Part shown: positions 26,878-34,767 of the stretch, in pieces | Numbering within the stretch: position 1 is the first letter of the stretch | How the letters are laid out: every line of letters begins with the position of its first letter | DNA from: Alphaproteobacteria bacterium | GTDB lineage: Bacteria > Pseudomonadota > Alphaproteobacteria > Geminicoccales > Geminicoccaceae | NCBI GenBank assembly: GCA_026990035.1 | Contig: JALSIM010000016.1 | Span: 62,001-126,000 of the forward strand | Length of the DNA stretch: 64,000 nt | Direction: 5' to 3' | Notes under the pieces: model-generated | Databases searched by the model: none | What the model saw: the letters and a program-made list of their open reading frames with translations, nothing else | What the model was told of the DNA's origin: nothing | Made by a program: the position numbers and the translations under genes

Positions 26878-27405
26878 ATGAAGTCCAGCAGCTTCACCGT
26901 TTCCGCCGTGTTCGTGCTCGGCCTCCTGCAGGTGGGGATCGCGCAGGCCGCCAAGCACCCGACCGATACCGTGACGGAGCCGCAGCCCGAGGTGCTCATG
27001 CTGATGCCGCTGATGAATCCGGAGCGTGGCCGCAAGCTCTTCGCCAGCAAGGGCTGCGTCGTCTGCCACGCGGTCAACGGCGTCGGCGGCGAGGACGCCC
27101 CGCCGCTCGATTTCGACAACACCAACGGTTACATGAACCCCTTCGATTTCGCCGCCAAGATGTGGGGTGGCGCCGAGGCGATGATCTATCTGCAGCAGGA
27201 GGAGCTGGGCGAGCAGATCAGCCTCACCGGCCAGGAGCTGGCGGACATCATCGCCTTCGCCCACAGCCCTTCGGAACAGTCCAAATTTTCGATGGCCGAC
27301 ATCCCGCCGCGCATCCGGGACATGATGCATCACCGCGACGAGGACGAGGAAGAGGAAGAGGAAGGGGACGAGAAGCACGAGGAGGATCATATCGAGGGCG
27401 ACTGA
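26878..27405 (+). CDS. exported monohaem cytochrome c with polyacidic tail
   Basis: A 175-residue protein with a signal peptide (about residues 1-25, GIAQAAKH) and one haem motif, CVVCH (C60, C63, H64). Met-rich flanks ([10 protein letters not shown]) come before the haem, and the axial Met may be MNP in GYMNPFD. The C-terminal 30 residues are His-His followed by runs of Asp/Glu ([12 protein letters not shown]) and a final HIEGD, unusual for a cytochrome and possibly metal-binding. GAGGAGACC precedes the chosen ATG; a GTG at 26851 would add nine residues before the signal. It precedes the Rieske gene by 47 nt. Confidence 0.85.
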   Translation: MKSSSFTVSAVFVLGLLQVGIAQAAKHPTDTVTEPQPEVLMLMPLMNPERGRKLFASKGCVVCHAVNGVGGEDAPPLDFDNTNGYMNPFDFAAKMWGGAEAMIYLQQEELGEQISLTGQELADIIAFAHSPSEQSKFSMADIPPRIRDMMHHRDEDEEEEEEGDEKHEEDHIEGD

Positions 27406-27452
27406 CCGGGAGCACCTGCCAGGCCGGTCGCACGCAGCGGGGGAGAAGTGCG

Positions 27453-27995
27453 ATGGCAGAGAAGTCGAATGCCGGGAGCTTGGCGCCGAAGCGGCGCGAT
27501 TTCCTGGAACTCGTCGCCTGGTCGACCTTCGGTGTCGGTACGCTCGCCGCCCTGTGGCCGCTGATCGACAGCATGAATCCGTCGGCGGCGGTTCTGGCGA
27601 CGGCCGAGACCGAGGTCGATCTGGAGCCCATCGAGCTGGGCCAGCGGGTGACCGTGACCTGGCAGGGCAAACCCGTCTTCATCGCCCACCGGACCGAGGA
27701 GGAGATCGCCCTCGCCCGGGCCGACGATACCGCCGGCCTGCGCGATCCGGCGACCGATGCGGAACGGGTGCAGCGGCCCGAATGGCTGATCGTGATCGGC
27801 ATCTGCACCCATCTCGGTTGCGTGCCGCTGGGCCAGAACCCGGGTTCGCCCCGGGGGCGGTGGAAGGGCTGGTTCTGCGCCTGTCACGGCTCGGTCTACG
27901 ATACCGCCGGTCGTATCCGCAAAGGCCCGGCGCCCAAGAACCTCTACCTGCCGCCCTACAGCTTCGTCACCGACACGCTGGTGCGCATCGGCTAG
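27453..27995 (+). CDS. orphan Rieske iron-sulfur protein (PetA-type)
   Basis: A 180-residue Rieske protein like the bc1 subunit. The Tat-type anchor [15 protein letters not shown] (residues 13-27) is followed by the cluster domain with CTHLGC (C118, H120, C123) and CACHGS (C142, C144, H145). These provide two Cys and two His ligands for the 2Fe-2S centre plus a disulfide. No cytochrome b or c1 gene is adjacent; a cytochrome c and a CBS protein flank it instead. It could be an alternative bc1 subunit or a stand-alone carrier. GGGGGAGAAG before the ATG. Family certain, partner unknown. Confidence 0.9.
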   Translation: MAEKSNAGSLAPKRRDFLELVAWSTFGVGTLAALWPLIDSMNPSAAVLATAETEVDLEPIELGQRVTVTWQGKPVFIAHRTEEEIALARADDTAGLRDPATDAERVQRPEWLIVIGICTHLGCVPLGQNPGSPRGRWKGWFCACHGSVYDTAGRIRKGPAPKNLYLPPYSFVTDTLVRIG

Positions 27996-28038
27996 TATGG
28001 CGGCGGTCCGGCAACGGTGGAACGAGGAGGAGAGGCAG

Positions 28039-28737
28039 GTGAAGGCCAAGGACATCATGACCCGCAAGGTGGTCACCGTGACCCCGGAGACGGAGGTGCG
28101 GGAGATCGCACGGCTGCTGACCGAACGGCGCATCAGCGCGGTGCCGGTGGTCGACGAGGAGGGGCGGGTGCTCGGGATCGTCAGCGAAGGCGATCTCGTG
28201 CGGCGGCCGGAACTCGGTACCGAGCGCCATCCCTCCTGGTGGTTGCGCCTGTTCCTGGCGCCGGAGGACCGGGCACGGGAGTTCGTCAGGAGCCACGGGC
28301 ACCGCGCCCGTGAGGTGATGACCGGGGACCCGGTGACGATCGACGAGGAAGCCGGCCTCGAGGAGATCGCCGAACTGCTGGAATCCCGGCACATCAAGCG
28401 GGTGCCGGTGGTCCGGGACGGGCGTCTGGTCGGCATCGTCAGCCGTGCCGATCTCCTGCGCGCTCTCGTCGCGCGCAAGGGCGGGCCGGCGCCGAGCGCC
28501 GACGATCGCACCCTGCGCCAGCGGATCGAACGGGCGCTGGAGGAGGCCGGCGTGCGCCACGAGTTCATGAGCGTCATGGTCTCGGGCGGTGTCGCGCATC
28601 TGTGGGGCATCGTCGATACGCCGGAGGAGCGCGAGGCGGCGCGGGTGGCCGCCGAAAGCGTGCCCGGGGTGCGGGAGGTCAATGTCCGACTGAACATCCT
28701 GCCGCCGGGAACCCGGGCCCTGATCGGCGCCGAATAG
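28039..28737 (+). CDS. CBS-pair protein with C-terminal BON domain
   Basis: A 232-residue cytoplasmic protein. Two CBS motifs (AKDIMTRKVVTVTP, then REVMTGDPVTIDEEA) form a nucleotide-sensing pair over about residues 1-150. A BON domain follows (LRQRIERALEEAG... SGGVAHLWGIVDTPEER) to the end. Such proteins are thought to sense adenylates and act at membranes; no target is known here. The GTG at 28039 has AGGAGGAGAGG ideally spaced. The ATG at 27997, nearly touching the Rieske stop, lacks a ribosome site. Last gene of the metal/redox run. Confidence 0.88.
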   Translation: MKAKDIMTRKVVTVTPETEVREIARLLTERRISAVPVVDEEGRVLGIVSEGDLVRRPELGTERHPSWWLRLFLAPEDRAREFVRSHGHRAREVMTGDPVTIDEEAGLEEIAELLESRHIKRVPVVRDGRLVGIVSRADLLRALVARKGGPAPSADDRTLRQRIERALEEAGVRHEFMSVMVSGGVAHLWGIVDTPEEREAARVAAESVPGVREVNVRLNILPPGTRALIGAE

Positions 28738-28758
28738 TCCGCGGACGGCCGCGGCGAC

Positions 28759-28800
28759 GCCCGCGCCGGCACCCGGCTTCACCTTGCGGCGGGCGCGGGC
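28759..28800 (+). terminator. possible hairpin terminator after the CBS-BON gene
   Basis: GCCCGCGCC (28759-28767) pairs with GGCGCGGGC (28792-28800) across a 24-nt loop, just after the redox run and before the alcohol dehydrogenase. No T-run follows, so function is uncertain. Confidence 0.4.
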
Positions 28801-28837
28801 CGGGGACATTCTCGCCACGGCAAGAAGGGGAGGTTCG

Positions 28838-29995
28838 ATGACCAACGAAATCCGCGTGGCGACCTTCGCCGGGCCGGGGGCGCGGCCCGAGATCCGCACC
28901 GTGCCCTGGCCCGAGGTGCCGCGAAAGGCGGCCCTGATCCGGATCGCCTGCTGCGGCGTCTGCGGCACCGATCTGCACATTCTGAAGGGACACTGGCCCA
29001 AGCCCCTGCCCTGGCCCTTCACCCTCGGCCACGAGCTGTCCGGCGAGATCGTCGAGATCGGCCCCGAGCTCGCCCGCGACTGGCCGGGCGAGCCGCTCCA
29101 TGTCGGGGTCCGGGTGATGCTGCCGCCGCTGATGCCCTGCCACGCCTGCGACTGGTGCACCCGCTATCCCGAGCAGGCCAACAAATGCCCCAACCCGGTT
29201 TACTACGGGCGCTATCTGGGCTTCGATCGACCACCCCATCTCTGGGGAGGGTTCGCCGAATACGTCTATGTCGATCTCGACATGCTGGCGGGGACCAAGA
29301 TCTACCGCATTCCCGACGACATGCCGCACCGGCTGGCCTCGCTTTCCGAGCCGCTCACCTCCTGCATCCGTGCCTTCGAGCGGGCGCGCAAGGCGGGCGG
29401 TTTTCCCTGGGGGGCGACGGTGGTGGTCCAGGGCACCGGCCCGATCGGCATTCTGGCCATCGCCGCCGCGCAGGAGATGGGAGCGGGACGGGTGATCGCC
29501 GTCGGTGCGCCGGAAAAGCCTCGGCTGGAGCTGGCCCGCCGCTTCGGTGCCGAGGCCACGGTGGACATCGAGCAGCACGAAAGCCCCGAGGCGCGGATCC
29601 ACGCGGTGCGCGAGATCGTCGGCGGCTGGGGCGCGGATCTGGTGATCGACTGCAGCGGCCATCCCAGCGCCGGGCCCGAGGGGCTCGAGTTCCTGCGCGA
29701 CGGCGGCACCTATGTGGAAATGGGCCAGTTCACCGATGCCGGGTCGATCGCCACGAACTGGCACCGGATCTGCACCAAGGACGCCACCATCCTCGGATCC
29801 TGGGGCTTCACCGCCAACGACCTGCCGCTCGGCATCCGGATGCTGGATCTCGCCCGCGATCGCTATCCCTGGTACGAGATGCAGACCCTCTTTCCGTTCG
29901 GTGAAGAGGGTCTGGCGGCTGCCATCGACGCCGCCATGGCGATGCGCACCGTCAAATCGACGGTGGTGATCGCCGAGGATCTGTGCCGCGAATGA
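28838..29995 (+). CDS. zinc-dependent medium-chain alcohol dehydrogenase
   Basis: A 385-residue NAD(P)-dependent dehydrogenase of the MDR family. CCGVCGTDLH holds the catalytic-zinc Cys, TLGHELSGEI the conserved GHE, and CHACDWCTRYPEQANKC the four-Cys structural zinc lobe. VVQGTGPIGILAIAAA is the Rossmann loop. AAGGGGAGG precedes the ATG. It converges on uraD with a 6-nt gap. Family substrates include threonine, polyols and aldehydes; none can be assigned by eye. Its proximity to an aldolase and a dehydratase suggests a small catabolic pathway. Confidence 0.9.
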   Translation: MTNEIRVATFAGPGARPEIRTVPWPEVPRKAALIRIACCGVCGTDLHILKGHWPKPLPWPFTLGHELSGEIVEIGPELARDWPGEPLHVGVRVMLPPLMPCHACDWCTRYPEQANKCPNPVYYGRYLGFDRPPHLWGGFAEYVYVDLDMLAGTKIYRIPDDMPHRLASLSEPLTSCIRAFERARKAGGFPWGATVVVQGTGPIGILAIAAAQEMGAGRVIAVGAPEKPRLELARRFGAEATVDIEQHESPEARIHAVREIVGGWGADLVIDCSGHPSAGPEGLEFLRDGGTYVEMGQFTDAGSIATNWHRICTKDATILGSWGFTANDLPLGIRMLDLARDRYPWYEMQTLFPFGEEGLAAAIDAAMAMRTVKSTVVIAEDLCRE

Positions 29996-30001
29996 GCCGG
30001 C

Positions 30002-30490
30002 TCAGGACAGCAGCTCGCGCAGGCGGAAAAGGGCGATCTTCTCGATCTCGGCCAGCGCGGTCTGGAATTCGGTCTCCGGATCGTTGGCGATGCGGCGCGC
30101 GAATGCGGCGAGGATCTCCCGGCGACAGCGCCCCTTGACGGCCATGACGAAGGGAAAGCCGAACTTCTCCCGGTAGCGCGCGTTGAGCTCGGTGAACCGT
30201 GCGAACTCCTCTTCGCTGCAGGCATCGAGACCGGCGCTCGCCTGCTCCCCGCGCGAGGCCTCGGTGAGGGCGCCGCGGCGCGCGAGCCTGCCGGCCAGAT
30301 CGGGATGGGCACGGATCAGGGCGAGCTTGCGCTCCCGCGGCGCGGCGCGCAGCACCGCGCACATCGCCCGGTGCAGCCCTTCGGCGCTGTCGGTTTCCGG
30401 GCCGAGGCCGCGATCGAACACCGCTTCGGCGATCCAGGGCGAATGTTCGAACACGCCCCCGAAACGGGCGAGGAAGTCGGCACGCTCCAT
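30002..30490 (-). CDS. uraD: 2-oxo-4-hydroxy-4-carboxy-5-ureidoimidazoline decarboxylase
   Basis: Decarboxylates OHCU to S-allantoin, the last step of uric acid breakdown (cytoplasm). The 162-residue protein has the family order: FLARFGGVFEHSPWIAE, RAHPDLAGRLA with catalytic His, LNARYREKFGFPFVMAVKG, and FARRIANDPETEF. The ATG at 30490 gives the usual length; an upstream start at 30529 would add 13 residues. It is transcribed away from the aldolase gene, while the hydroxyisourate hydrolase and XDH genes of the same pathway lie 2.4-7 kb away on the other strand. Confidence 0.92.
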   Translation of the reverse strand: MERADFLARFGGVFEHSPWIAEAVFDRGLGPETDSAEGLHRAMCAVLRAAPRERKLALIRAHPDLAGRLARRGALTEASRGEQASAGLDACSEEEFARFTELNARYREKFGFPFVMAVKGRCRREILAAFARRIANDPETEFQTALAEIEKIALFRLRELLS

Positions 30491-30603
30491 GGTACTCGGT
30501 CGCTCCGTCAACGCTCTCCTCCCGGCCATTGTCGGGCACGATCTACTCGCCTCGATCCCGTCCCGCCACTAGGATCCCGCCGCAGCCAGGGGAGGAAGCC
30601 TCG

Positions 30604-31371
30604 ATGTTTCGCGAAAACCGCATGAAAAGCCGCATCCAGGCCGGCGAGCCCTGCCTCGGGATCTGGATCCAGTCGGGCAGTCCGGTGACGGCCGAGATGG
30701 CGGCTCGCGCCGGTTTCGATGTGGTGGTGATCGATCTCGAGCACGGCACCGGGGACAGCGAGGATCTCGGACACATGCTGCGGGCGGTGCAGACCACCGA
30801 GGCGACGGCGATGGTCCGGGCTCCCGGCAAGGAGCCGTTCCTCCTCAACCGCATCCTCGATCTCGGCGCCGAAGCGCTCCTGGTGCCGATGGTTCAGGAC
30901 GGGGCCGAAGCCGCGGCGGTGGTTGCCGCCTGCCGCTATCCGCCGGAGGGAAAACGCGGCTACGCTTGGCCGGTGGTTCGGGCTTCCGGCTACGGAGCCG
31001 CCGCCGATCGCTTTTCCCGGGCCAACGCCGATCTGTTGCTGGCGGTGCAGATCGAAAGCGCGCAGGCGGTGGACAACGCCGAGGCGATCGCCGCGACGGA
31101 AGGTATCGACATGGTGTTCATCGGCCCCTTCGATCTCGCCGGGAGCCTGGGACATCCCCAGGAGAGCGGGCATCCGGAGGTGGTCGCGCGGATCCGTGAC
31201 GTGGAGCGGGCCGCCCGTTCGGCCGGCAAGCCGCTCGGTAGCATTCCGCGTGGCGACGCCGATGCCCGCGGGCTGCTCGGGGAAGGCTATGCCTTCCTGG
31301 TCCTGACCAGCGACATCTTCCTGATGCAGGAGGGGATGCGCCGGGCGCTGGCCGATGCCCGGGAGGCGTGA
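30604..31371 (+). CDS. HpcH/HpaI-family aldolase
   Basis: A 255-residue class II (divalent metal) aldolase that splits 2-keto-3-deoxy acids or related hydroxy-oxo-diacids into pyruvate and an aldehyde. Seen: DVVVIDLEHGTGD, LVPMVQDGAEAAAVVAACRYPPEGKRG, the metal-binding QIESAQAVDN and FIGPFDLAGSLG. AGGGGAGGAAG before the ATG. Its stop overlaps the next gene by 1 nt. The natural substrate cannot be decided; garL- and hpaI-like enzymes are the nearest types. Confidence 0.9.
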   Translation: MFRENRMKSRIQAGEPCLGIWIQSGSPVTAEMAARAGFDVVVIDLEHGTGDSEDLGHMLRAVQTTEATAMVRAPGKEPFLLNRILDLGAEALLVPMVQDGAEAAAVVAACRYPPEGKRGYAWPVVRASGYGAAADRFSRANADLLLAVQIESAQAVDNAEAIAATEGIDMVFIGPFDLAGSLGHPQESGHPEVVARIRDVERAARSAGKPLGSIPRGDADARGLLGEGYAFLVLTSDIFLMQEGMRRALADAREA

Positions 31372-32330
31372 TGCCGACCGCGCGACAGATCTTCGAGGCG
31401 CGCCAGCGCGTCCAGGGGATCGTCCGGGAAACGCCGCTGCTTCACTCCCCGGCGCTGTCGGCGCGGGTTCCCGGTGAGGTCTTCCTCAAGCTCGAAAGCG
31501 TCCAGGAAACCGGCTCCTTCAAGCTGCGCGGTGCCACCGCCCGCATGGCCGCGCTGTCGGAGGAGGAGAGAAGGCGCGGCGTGATCACCGTCTCCACCGG
31601 CAATCACGGTCGCGCCGTGGCCTTCGCCGCCCGGCGGATGGGCATCCCGGCGGTGGTCTGCCTGACCGATCGGGTGCCGGCGGTCAAACGCGATGCGATC
31701 GCCGCCCTGGGTGCCGAGATCCGCATCGCCGGCGCAACCCAAGACGAGGCCGAGGCGGCCGCTTTGCGCATCGCCGAAGCGGAGGGGCTGACCCTGATCC
31801 ATCCCTTCGACGATCCTTGGGTGATCGCCGGGCAGGGCACCATCGGACTCGAGCTTCTGGATCGCCTGCCCGAACTCGATACCGTGGTGGTGCCGCTTTC
31901 GGGTGGCGGGCTGGCGGGCGGCATCGCCCTCGCCCTCGAGAGCGCCGATCCGGCTCTTCGGGTGATCGGCGTTTCCATGGAGCGGGGGGCTGCCATGTAC
32001 GAAAGCATCCGGGCCGGAGGACCGGTCGAGGTGGAGGAATACGAGACCCTGGCGGATTGTCTGAGCGGCGGAATCGGGCCCGAGAATCGCTACACCCTCG
32101 ATCTCTGCCGGCGTCTCCTGGACGCCGTGCATCTGGTGAGCGAGGAGGAGATCGCCGAGGCCATGCGCCTTCTCTTCCGCGAGGAACGGCTGGTGGCCGA
32201 GGGCGGGGCGGCGGTGGGGGTGGCGGCGCTCCTCTCGGGCAAGGTCTCTCCGGCCGCCACCGACCGCACGGTGGTGGTCGTGAGCGGCCGCAACATCGAC
32301 CCGGACCGGCTGCTATCGGTCGTCGGCTGA
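31371..32330 (+). CDS. threonine dehydratase-like PLP enzyme (EutB-like)
   Basis: A 319-residue fold-type II PLP enzyme. ETGSFKLRGA holds the PLP lysine, STGNHGRAVA the phosphate/substrate loop, and VPLSGGGLAGGIALA the glycine-rich loop. It lacks the C-terminal regulatory ACT domain of IlvA, so it is a catabolic type. Known relatives are threonine/serine dehydratases and the hydroxyectoine-utilisation dehydratase EutB. TGATG coupling to the aldolase suggests one pathway. The next 270 bp (32331-32600) hold no gene I can support. Confidence 0.85.
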   Translation: MPTARQIFEARQRVQGIVRETPLLHSPALSARVPGEVFLKLESVQETGSFKLRGATARMAALSEEERRRGVITVSTGNHGRAVAFAARRMGIPAVVCLTDRVPAVKRDAIAALGAEIRIAGATQDEAEAAALRIAEAEGLTLIHPFDDPWVIAGQGTIGLELLDRLPELDTVVVPLSGGGLAGGIALALESADPALRVIGVSMERGAAMYESIRAGGPVEVEEYETLADCLSGGIGPENRYTLDLCRRLLDAVHLVSEEEIAEAMRLLFREERLVAEGGAAVGVAALLSGKVSPAATDRTVVVVSGRNIDPDRLLSVVG

Positions 32331-32600
32331 TCCGCTACCATCATCCATCAGCATGATGGCTTCGATCCGGGCCGCGAACCGGCGTATGTGGATCGGCTCG
32401 ATCGGTCGCTTCGCGGATACGGTGCGAGCAGCTTCCGCATGTGCTCATGCTCGGACATGACATGGCTGGCTCACCGGCGGTCACCGTCCAGACGAGAGCA
32501 CCAAACGCCCGATCGAAGTGCAAGCCGATCTTTTGCGGAAGCGGGGGAGGATTGTCTCAAGTCAAGGACTCTCATGAGCATTTCAGGGCCGTCGCGGGCC

Positions 32601-32837
32601 TCACGAGACTGTCGCCGTCTGCGGCTCGGGCACGGGGCGGCCGGCTTCGCGCGAGGCCTCCAGCCAGCAGCGCATCGCATCCTCGGCGTTGCGCAGGGCT
32701 TCCTCGAGGGTATCGCCGTCCGCCATGCATCCGGGAAGGTCGGGGAACTCGACCAGATGGCCACCACCTTCCTCGGGCGTCAGCGGCCGTACGACGAGCC
32801 GGCAGGGAAAATCGGGAAGGCGATCGCGTCGGTCCAT
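32601..32837 (-). CDS. orphan HicB-like antitoxin domain protein
   Basis: A 78-residue protein with the HicB partial RNase H-like fold: CRLVVRPLTPEEGGGHLVEFPDLPGCMADGDTLEEAL is read across residues 11-47, and NAEDAMRCWLEA follows. It ends soon after with PVPEPQTATVS and has no DNA-binding domain. GAGAGGACAGG precedes the ATG. No HicA-like gene (short, GSHH motif) is visible on either side. It lies antisense between two plus-strand catabolic genes. It may be a lone regulator or the remains of a toxin-antitoxin pair. Confidence 0.75.
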   Translation of the reverse strand: MDRRDRLPDFPCRLVVRPLTPEEGGGHLVEFPDLPGCMADGDTLEEALRNAEDAMRCWLEASREAGRPVPEPQTATVS

Positions 32838-32934
32838 CTGCCTGTCCTCTCGCGCAGCAAGCTTGACGGTATCCGCATTGTGGTCATCATCGTCCGGGGG
32901 CGCGAGGCGGCGGGACTTCGACAGGGAGAAGGTG

Positions 32935-33297
32935 GTGGCGCAGGGAGGCCGACTGACGACCCATGTCCTCGATCTCGTCCGGGGTTGTCCGGCCTGCGGG
33001 CTCGGGATCGAGCTCTACCGGATCGAGGGACCGGAACGGATCCACCTCGCCAGCGTGTTCACCAATGCCGATGGTCGGATCGACCGTCCGCTGCTCGAGG
33101 CGGAGGCGTTCACCGCCGGCATCTACGAACTGGTCTTCCGTGCCGGGGACTATCTGCGGGCCGAACAGATCCGGGTGGGCGAGCCCCTGTTCCTGGAGGA
33201 GATCCCGATCCGCTTCACGGTGACCGAGCCGGCGCGGCACTATCACGTACCGCTGCTGCTTTCGGCCTTCGGCTATTCTACCTACCGGGGAAGCTGA
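32935..33297 (+). CDS. uraH: 5-hydroxyisourate hydrolase (transthyretin-like)
   Basis: Hydrolyses 5-hydroxyisourate to OHCU in uric acid breakdown, the substrate of UraD. The 120-residue transthyretin-like protein begins RLTTHVLD with catalytic His, contains the ASVFTNADGRID strand region, RHYHVPLLLS, and ends with the diagnostic YRGS. Two adjacent GTG codons (32932, 32935) can start it; the second is better spaced after AGGGAGAA. Four bases separate it from xdhA. No signal peptide, so it is cytoplasmic. Confidence 0.92.
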   Translation: MAQGGRLTTHVLDLVRGCPACGLGIELYRIEGPERIHLASVFTNADGRIDRPLLEAEAFTAGIYELVFRAGDYLRAEQIRVGEPLFLEEIPIRFTVTEPARHYHVPLLLSAFGYSTYRGS

Positions 33298-33300
33298 ACC

Positions 33301-34767
33301 TTGCGCCGCCGGCTGCGCTTCGTCCTGGGATCCGAGCCGCGCGAGCTCGGGGAGGTCGAGCCGACCCTGACGGTGCTGGAATATCTGCGGCGGATCGAGC
33401 ATCGCCGCGGGACCAAGGAGGGCTGTGCCGAGGGCGATTGCGGCGCCTGCACGGTCCTCGTCGGCCGTCCGGTCGAGGGGCGGATGTGCTACCGTGCGGT
33501 CAACGCCTGCATCCTGTTCCTGCCGATGCTGGACGGCTGTCGCCTCCTGACGGTCGAGGATCTGCGGGCGCCGGATGGATCCCTGCATCCCGTGCAGCGG
33601 GCGATGGTCGAGGCCCATGCCTCGCAATGCGGTTTCTGCACCCCCGGCTTCGTGATGGCGCTCTACGCCCTGTACCGGGAGCGGGGCGTGGCACGGGAGA
33701 CCCCGATCGCCGAATGGCTGGCCGGCAATCTCTGCCGCTGCACCGGCTACGGGCCGATCCTCGAGGCCGCCCAGCGGATGCACGCTGTCGCGCAGGGAGC
33801 CGACCATCTCGAAGCGCGCGAAGCGGAGACCGTTGCCCGTCTGGAGAGCTGGCAGGACGGCGAGACCCTGGCGGTCGGCAGGGAGGGGCGCATGTTCTTC
33901 GCTCCCGCGGATATCGGGAGCCTGGCCCGGCTGCTGATCGAACATCCGGACGCCACCCTGATCGGCGGCGCGACCGATGTCGGCCTCTGGGTGACCAAGC
34001 AGCACCGGCGCCCGCATCCGCTGATCTGGACCGGCCGGGTGGCGGAGCTCACCCGGGTCGAGGACACTGGTGACGGCCTCTCGATCGGCGCCGCCGCGAC
34101 CTATCGCGACGTGCTCGACCGGCTGGCGGCGCTCTATCCCGACGCCGGGCGGGTGATCCGCCGCATCGGCTCGGTGCAGATCCGCAATCTCGGCACCATC
34201 GGCGGCAACATCGCCAACGGTTCACCGATCGGCGACAGCCCGCCGCTTTTGATCGCCGCCGGTGCCCGGCTGCGTCTGCGGCGCGGGAACCGGTGCCGGG
34301 AGGTGCCCCTCGAAAGCTTCTTCCTCGACTACGGCCGGCAGGACCGACGGCCGGGCGAGTTCGTCGAGGCGGTGGTGGTGTCGGGACCGGGGCCCGGAAC
34401 CCTGTTCCGTGCGTACAAGATCAGCAAGCGCTTCGATCAGGACATCTCATCGGTTTTCGCCGCGTTTCGCATCGATCTGGACGGTGGGCGCATCGCTTCC
34501 GCCCGGCTGGCCTACGGCGGCATGGCGCCGGTGCCGAAGCGGGCGGAGCTCGCCGAAGCGGCGCTGGTCGGCAGACCCTGGAAGCGGCAGACGGTGGAAG
34601 CGGCGATGGCCGCGCTGGAACGGGATTTCACGCCGATCGACGACTGGCGGGCGAGTGCCGGCTATCGCATGACGGTGGCCCGCAATCTGCTGATGAAATG
34701 CTGGCTGGAAAGCTCGGGGGAAATCCGGCGGCGGCTCGACCTCGCGGCGGAGGTGGCCGATGGGTGA
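33301..34767 (+). CDS. xdhA: xanthine dehydrogenase, small (FeS/FAD) subunit
   Basis: Carries electrons from the molybdenum site of XDH to NAD. The 488-residue protein has a ferredoxin-like domain with CAEGDCGAC, the second 2Fe-2S domain with QCGFCTPG and LCRCTGY (about residue 145), and a CO-dehydrogenase-type FAD domain with LIGGATDVGLW and IRNLGTIGGNIANGSPIGD. It starts with TTG at 33301, three bases after the hydrolase stop; no better in-frame start is visible. Its end overlaps xdhB by 8 nt. Bipartite XdhAB layout as in Rhodobacter. Confidence 0.95.
   Translation: MRRRLRFVLGSEPRELGEVEPTLTVLEYLRRIEHRRGTKEGCAEGDCGACTVLVGRPVEGRMCYRAVNACILFLPMLDGCRLLTVEDLRAPDGSLHPVQRAMVEAHASQCGFCTPGFVMALYALYRERGVARETPIAEWLAGNLCRCTGYGPILEAAQRMHAVAQGADHLEAREAETVARLESWQDGETLAVGREGRMFFAPADIGSLARLLIEHPDATLIGGATDVGLWVTKQHRRPHPLIWTGRVAELTRVEDTGDGLSIGAAATYRDVLDRLAALYPDAGRVIRRIGSVQIRNLGTIGGNIANGSPIGDSPPLLIAAGARLRLRRGNRCREVPLESFFLDYGRQDRRPGEFVEAVVVSGPGPGTLFRAYKISKRFDQDISSVFAAFRIDLDGGRIASARLAYGGMAPVPKRAELAEAALVGRPWKRQTVEAAMAALERDFTPIDDWRASAGYRMTVARNLLMKCWLESSGEIRRRLDLAAEVADG

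Noticed and set aside
32331-32600. A HicA toxin or a second half of HicB beside the orphan HicB.
   Set aside because: Frames here are short and lack the HicA GSHH motif or a helix-turn-helix pattern.
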